DNA of 7,412 bases, from positions 1 to 7,412 of the forward strand of contig DATJQH010000106.1 in NCBI GenBank assembly GCA_035505955.1. The letters are read 5' to 3'. The first letter of the stretch is position 1; the number at the start of each line of letters is the position of its first letter. This document shows positions 7,059-7,412 of the stretch, piece by piece. The notes under the pieces were generated by a model, which worked only from the letters and a program-made list of their open reading frames with translations, did not search any database and had not been told where the DNA came from. This stretch comes from Fen-999 sp035505955. GTDB lineage: Bacteria > Pseudomonadota > Gammaproteobacteria > Burkholderiales > Rhodocyclaceae. The translations under genes were made by a program, and so were the position numbers.

Positions 7059-7412
7059 GTGAAACTATCGATGACTAGGGCCCTTGTTCCACTCATAGGG
7101 CTGGGACTGGCAAGCGGTGTTGCGTGGTCGGCGGAGAGTTTGCAGGATGTGATGAAGCGTCGGGACTTGAGTCAGCAGGATCTGTTGGCGGCGGCGAAGA
7201 CGTATGTGCCGACGGGCAAGCGTGACGAGTTTGTAGCGTTCAGTTCTGGGGGGCAGTCGGGGCAGATCATTGTCTATGGCATCCCGTCGATGCGGATTCT
7301 GAAGTACATCGGCGTGTTCACGCCGGAGCCGTGGCAGGGCTATGGCTACGACGAAGAATCGAAGGCCGTATTGGCGGGTGGGCGGATCGACGGCAAGGAC
7401 ATCACCTGGGGT
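7059..7412 (+). CDS. nosZ: Nitrous-oxide reductase, Sec-exported (clade II) type, 5' part
   Basis: The first 118 codons of NosZ, the periplasmic multicopper enzyme that reduces N2O to N2; the window ends inside the gene. Start is GTG 7059 with AGGAGA (7048-7053) 5 bases upstream; the in-frame ATG at 7071 is too far from it. Residues 1-25 are a Sec signal (core ALVPLIGLGLASGVA, cleavage WSA|ES) with no twin-arginine motif, a hallmark of clade II; clade I enzymes use Tat. SSGGQSGQ (62-69), GIPSMR (74-79) and VFTPEPWQGYGYDEESK (86-102) match the start of the clade II beta-propeller domain. The CuZ histidines, which in relatives follow shortly after this point, and the C-terminal CuA domain are outside the window, so integrity cannot be judged. 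Two FNR-type boxes lie upstream. Codon choice differs from lon: TTG for 4 of 11 Leu and GGG for 5 of 15 Gly. Confidence 0.94.
   Translation, partial: MKLSMTRALVPLIGLGLASGVAWSAESLQDVMKRRDLSQQDLLAAAKTYVPTGKRDEFVAFSSGGQSGQIIVYGIPSMRILKYIGVFTPEPWQGYGYDEESKAVLAGGRIDGKDITWG

Overview
The window looks like a chromosomal segment of a GC-rich, denitrification-capable proteobacterium, most likely a betaproteobacterium (Rhodocyclales-like). This rests on the clpX-lon order, the Lon C-terminus, the lipoprotein style, and a nitrous-oxide reductase of the Sec-exported (clade II) type. The taxon is an inference; there is no rRNA or other decisive marker here.

Layout. Positions 1-69 are the last 22 codons of clpX. 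A near-consensus heat-shock (sigma-32) promoter at 96-124 drives lon (161-2578), a full-length ATP-dependent LonA protease with all catalytic residues. Eleven bases after the lon stop begins a strong stable-RNA promoter (2589-2617), followed by three tRNA genes with encoded CCA ends: Pro(TGG), Arg(TCT) and His(GTG), 2628-2906. This first third is conserved housekeeping DNA.

From the tRNA-His end onward the content looks accessory. First comes a frame-broken remnant of a small lipoprotein gene on the minus strand (about 2945-3183). Next is an unrecognised plus-strand lipoprotein with one Asp-box (3260-4399), closed by a 10-bp hairpin (4454-4487). Then follows a tight two-gene unit: a PhnD-like periplasmic binding protein (4609-5502) and, 3 bases later, a membrane diguanylate cyclase with a periplasmic domain, HAMP and intact GGDEF and I-site (5506-6759). 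With no transport permease or ATPase beside it, the binding protein may serve as a ligand-sensing partner of the cyclase; this is an inference.

The last block is a 299-base regulatory region (6760-7058) with two FNR/Dnr-type boxes, a plausible class II promoter and a structured leader. It leads into nosZ (7059 to the window edge), the nitrous-oxide reductase that performs the last step of denitrification. nosZ is cut at codon 118 by the window, just before the part of the family that carries the first copper-ligand histidines. The most interesting points are the oxygen-/NO-responsive control region of nosZ and the binding-protein/cyclase pair.
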